From NCBI GenBank assembly GCA_000697335.1, contig JNEM01007580.1, positions 1-11,360 on the forward strand: a stretch of DNA of 11,360 nt. Direction: 5' to 3'. This document shows, one piece after another, positions 8,561 to 11,360 of this stretch (the first letter of the stretch is position 1; the number at the start of each line of letters is the position of its first letter). Under the pieces are notes generated by a model. It did not search any database, was not told the DNA's origin, and saw only the letters and a program-made list of their open reading frames with translations. The DNA is from Conidiobolus incongruus B7586. Taxonomy: Eukaryota > Entomophthoromycota > Entomophthoromycetes > Entomophthorales > Conidiobolaceae. The position numbers and the translations under genes were made by a program.

Positions 8561-11360
8561 TTATTCTTTCAATTGAGATAAATATTGATTCCATCCTTTG
8601 ACTTCGACATTGGGTGTACCATCAGATTGGATTGGATACTTGGAAATCGCTTCAGCAAATAGAGATGCCAAATTTGATTGATTGATCAATGGAATACCAA
8701 TATCAACAGCTGAACGACGAATCAAATACCCAAGGTAGCTGTTATCTTCACCAATTCCATTCGACTCTTTCTTTTGTTCAACAAGTTGTTGTATAGATGG
8801 AGCACCAATAGGTTTATCTCGAGAAAAGTCCATTACCATGTCAATTCCATTCTCTTTTAACACATCTCGAATCTTGTTATTTAAAAGTAATGGATTTTGT
8901 TCTTCTGATAATGAAGGGAACGAAACTAACTTAATATCCAAATCAGGGAGCTTGTCTTTGATAGCATCATAAATATACTGATTCCAAACGACCACTTGTA
9001 AATTGGCAACCTCTCTGATCAAGTTGGCTACTCGAGTTACAACCTTCAAAGGAGCATGCTCATCTCCAGAACTTATTAAAACTGCCTGCTTTGGAAGCTT
9101 AAAGCCAGTAGTAGATTGAATTGCAGCCAAATAGGCCTCATGTTTATCTTTACCAAAGCATGCAACCTCTCCAGTTGATGCCATTTCGACTCCCAAAAAT
9201 GGATCGGCGCCCTGAAGACGTGTCCATGAGAATTGAGATGCTTTGACTGCTTGATAAGGGTACTCTTTGTTCATTAAATCGACGGGCTCAATATTTGAAG
9301 TTGAAGTCATTGCTTGAGCTGCAGTGTCAATGAAATTATGATTCAAGACCTTGGAAACAAATGGGAAGGATCTGGAAGCACGTAAGTTACATTCAATTAC
9401 TTTCAATTGCTCGTCTGAATCCTGAGTGCCTTCCTTGCGAATAATCTGCATGTTAAAAGGACCTGTAATATCGAAGGCTTTGGCCACCTTTTGGGCAATT
9501 TCGTATATCTTATCCTTTGTTTGTTGAGGTAAATCCTTAGGAGGAAGCACTAGAGTGGCATCTCCTGAATGCACACCAGCAGGTTCAATATGTTCAGAAA
9601 TAGCATGGCACAGCACATTTCCTTTTTGTGCAACACAGTCAACATCGATTTCTTGAGAGTTTTGCTCAAATTTAGTGATAACAACGGGATGTAATGGCGA
9701 AACGTCGGTAGCAAGAGATAAAAATCGATTTAAATCTTCTGCAGTATGGGCTACATTCATAGCAGCTCCGGAAAGTACGTAAGATGGACGAACCAAGACA
9801 GGATAACCTACTTGATTGGCAAATTCAAAGGCTTGTTCAGTTGTTGTCAATTCTTTCCAAGCTGGCTGATCGACCCCTATTTCATCCAAAGTTTTTGAAA
9901 ATTTATATCTATCTTCAGCTTGATCAATCATAACAGGACTGGTTCCTAAAATATTGGCTCCGATATTGTGCAAAGAAAGTGCAATATTTTGAGGTAGCTG
10001 ACCGCCCACGCTAACAATAACACCTTGGGCTTGTTCTCGTTCATAAATATCTAATACTCTTTCCAGACTTAATTCATCAAAATATAATCGATCACATTCA
10101 TCAAAATCAGTGGATACAGTTTCTGGATTGTAATTCAACATGACTGTTTTGTGACCCATTTTACGAAGAGCTCGAATGCAGCTCACGCCACACCAATCAA
10201 ATTCGACAGAAGACCCAATTCGATAAACTCCGGATCCCAAGACCATAGTACCTTTGTCTTTAAACTCAATATCGTCTTGAGAAGCATTGTAGGTAGTATA
10301 TAGATAATTGGTATGCGCAGGAAACTCTGCTGCTAGAGTATCGATTCGTTTGACTAATGGAATGATACCATAACTTTTCCTCAGTTGACGGACATCTAAT
10401 TCATTAACTATAGCATTTGGTTTAGATAATCGATGTGCGATTTGTAAATCAGAAAATCCCGATTTTTTAGCCTGTTCCATAAGATCTTTAGGCAACGTAT
10501 GAATGTTATGTTGAGATAATTGATTATAAATCTTGTATAAATTTTCTAACTTGTATAAGAACCATCGATCTATTTTGGTAAGACTGTGAATTTTTTCAAC
10601 GTCATAGCCATGTTCAATCATTGAGTTTATCACCCCAAAAAGACGACGATCAGTAGGATTTGATAAAAACTCGTTTAACACAGGATCATCTGCCTTATCC
10701 AAAGATTTTTCAGTGATCGATTTGTATAAATTTTTCATGGGATGGAATCCAAGAAAAGCAGGATCAACCATTCGAATAGCTTTCTGTAAACTCTCTTCAA
10801 AAGTTCTGCCAACTGCCATCACTTCACCCACACTCTTCATACTGCTTCCAACGTGTCGATCTACTTGACTAAATTTGGTCAAATCCCAACGAGGGATTTT
10901 AGTAACCACATAGTCTAGAGAAGGTTCAAAGCATGCAGTAGTAGTTTTGGTCACTGAGTTCTTTAATTCTGGCAATGTATATCCCAAACCAAGTTTAGCA
11001 GCTACAAATGCAAGAGGGTATCCAGTTGCTTTAGATGCTAATGCACTACTGCGACTTAATCGAGCATTCATTTCTATTACTTTGTATTCCAAGCTGTATG
11101 GATCTAAAGCATATTGGACATTACATTCACCAACAACGCCCATATGGCGAACGATAGCAATCGCGGCAGTTCGTAATAAATGATATTCTTCGTCAGAGAG
11201 AGTTTGAGATGGAGCAACAACAATAGAATCTCCTGTGTGAATGCCTAATGGATCAAAATTTTCCATATTACATACTGTAATACAATTATCGGCAGCATCT
11301 CGAACAACTTCGTATTCTACTTCTTTCCAGCCTTTCATTGATTTTTCCACAAGAATTTGA
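8561..11360 (-). CDS. CPA2: Carbamoyl-phosphate synthase (arginine-specific) large chain, partial
   Basis: The open frame runs from the TAA at 8561-8563 to the window edge with no intron, giving 932 residues; about 200 N-terminal residues and the start lie outside. The ATG at 11350 region is not the start, because QILVEKSM continues upstream. The enzyme makes carbamoyl phosphate from bicarbonate, two ATP and ammonia passed from the small glutaminase subunit. Visible order: end of ATP-grasp 1 with GWKEVEYEVVRD, FDPLGIHTGDS and EMNARLSRSSALASKATGYP (about 96-115); oligomerisation domain (about 218-300); second pre-ATP-grasp with VLGSGVYRIGSSVEFDW (about 373-389); ATP-grasp 2 with RPSYVLSGAAM (524-534), AGVHSGD and ECNLRASRSFPFVSK (656-670); MGS-like regulatory domain (about 754-930). 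The protein ends right after the MGS domain, with no dihydroorotase or aspartate transcarbamylase, so it is the arginine-pathway CPA2 type rather than the pyrimidine CAD/URA2 fusion. Whether it is mitochondrial cannot be told without the N-terminus. Confidence 0.96.
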   Translation of the reverse strand, partial: QILVEKSMKGWKEVEYEVVRDAADNCITVCNMENFDPLGIHTGDSIVVAPSQTLSDEEYHLLRTAAIAIVRHMGVVGECNVQYALDPYSLEYKVIEMNARLSRSSALASKATGYPLAFVAAKLGLGYTLPELKNSVTKTTTACFEPSLDYVVTKIPRWDLTKFSQVDRHVGSSMKSVGEVMAVGRTFEESLQKAIRMVDPAFLGFHPMKNLYKSITEKSLDKADDPVLNEFLSNPTDRRLFGVINSMIEHGYDVEKIHSLTKIDRWFLYKLENLYKIYNQLSQHNIHTLPKDLMEQAKKSGFSDLQIAHRLSKPNAIVNELDVRQLRKSYGIIPLVKRIDTLAAEFPAHTNYLYTTYNASQDDIEFKDKGTMVLGSGVYRIGSSVEFDWCGVSCIRALRKMGHKTVMLNYNPETVSTDFDECDRLYFDELSLERVLDIYEREQAQGVIVSVGGQLPQNIALSLHNIGANILGTSPVMIDQAEDRYKFSKTLDEIGVDQPAWKELTTTEQAFEFANQVGYPVLVRPSYVLSGAAMNVAHTAEDLNRFLSLATDVSPLHPVVITKFEQNSQEIDVDCVAQKGNVLCHAISEHIEPAGVHSGDATLVLPPKDLPQQTKDKIYEIAQKVAKAFDITGPFNMQIIRKEGTQDSDEQLKVIECNLRASRSFPFVSKVLNHNFIDTAAQAMTSTSNIEPVDLMNKEYPYQAVKASQFSWTRLQGADPFLGVEMASTGEVACFGKDKHEAYLAAIQSTTGFKLPKQAVLISSGDEHAPLKVVTRVANLIREVANLQVVVWNQYIYDAIKDKLPDLDIKLVSFPSLSEEQNPLLLNNKIRDVLKENGIDMVMDFSRDKPIGAPSIQQLVEQKKESNGIGEDNSYLGYLIRRSAVDIGIPLINQSNLASLFAEAISKYPIQSDGTPNVEVKGWNQYLSQLKE

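Noticed and set aside
10947-11183. Plus-strand open frame of 78 codons
   Set aside because: It is the antisense shadow of the carbamoyl-phosphate synthase gene.

Overview
This is a very AT-rich eukaryotic window with intron-dense protein genes separated by near-featureless AT-rich spacers. Spliceosomal introns are mostly 47-59 nt, nearly all start with GTA, and often carry a CTAAT/CTAAC-like branch site. The code is standard: TAA and TAG end the recognised genes. The protein set points to a fungus: a stand-alone arginine-pathway carbamoyl-phosphate synthase large chain very like yeast CPA2, and a HEI10 protein whose RING-to-coiled-coil region follows the filamentous-fungal form. An AT-rich early-diverging fungus is my inference; the sequence alone does not fix the lineage.

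Layout. 1-1883: AT-rich spacer with no gene seen, ending in a C-richer promoter with a TATA box. 1884-3046 (+): six-exon MOSC-domain, mARC-like molybdenum-cofactor oxidoreductase. 3151-4076 (-): three-exon, seven-helix membrane protein resembling the TM7S3/TMEM198 family; it converges on the MOSC gene with 104 nt between stops. 4209-4828 (-): a probable small spliced gene of unknown product, of which only the last two exons can be drawn with any confidence. 5286-6411 (-): a HEI10/CCNB1IP1-type meiotic RING E3 ligase in seven short exons. Its exons are too short to show as long open frames, so it is easy to miss. 6412-8033: AT-rich spacer. 8034-8363: a GC-richer island that looks like a broken LTR end with a primer-binding-site-like tail. 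8561 to the window edge (-): uninterrupted C-terminal part of the CPA2-like synthase, with its start beyond the window.

The genes do not form a pathway: they cover arginine synthesis, Moco-dependent reduction, a membrane protein and meiotic crossover control. The main results are the hidden HEI10 gene, the unassigned spliced locus next to it, and the LTR-like island. No new multi-gene system is visible.
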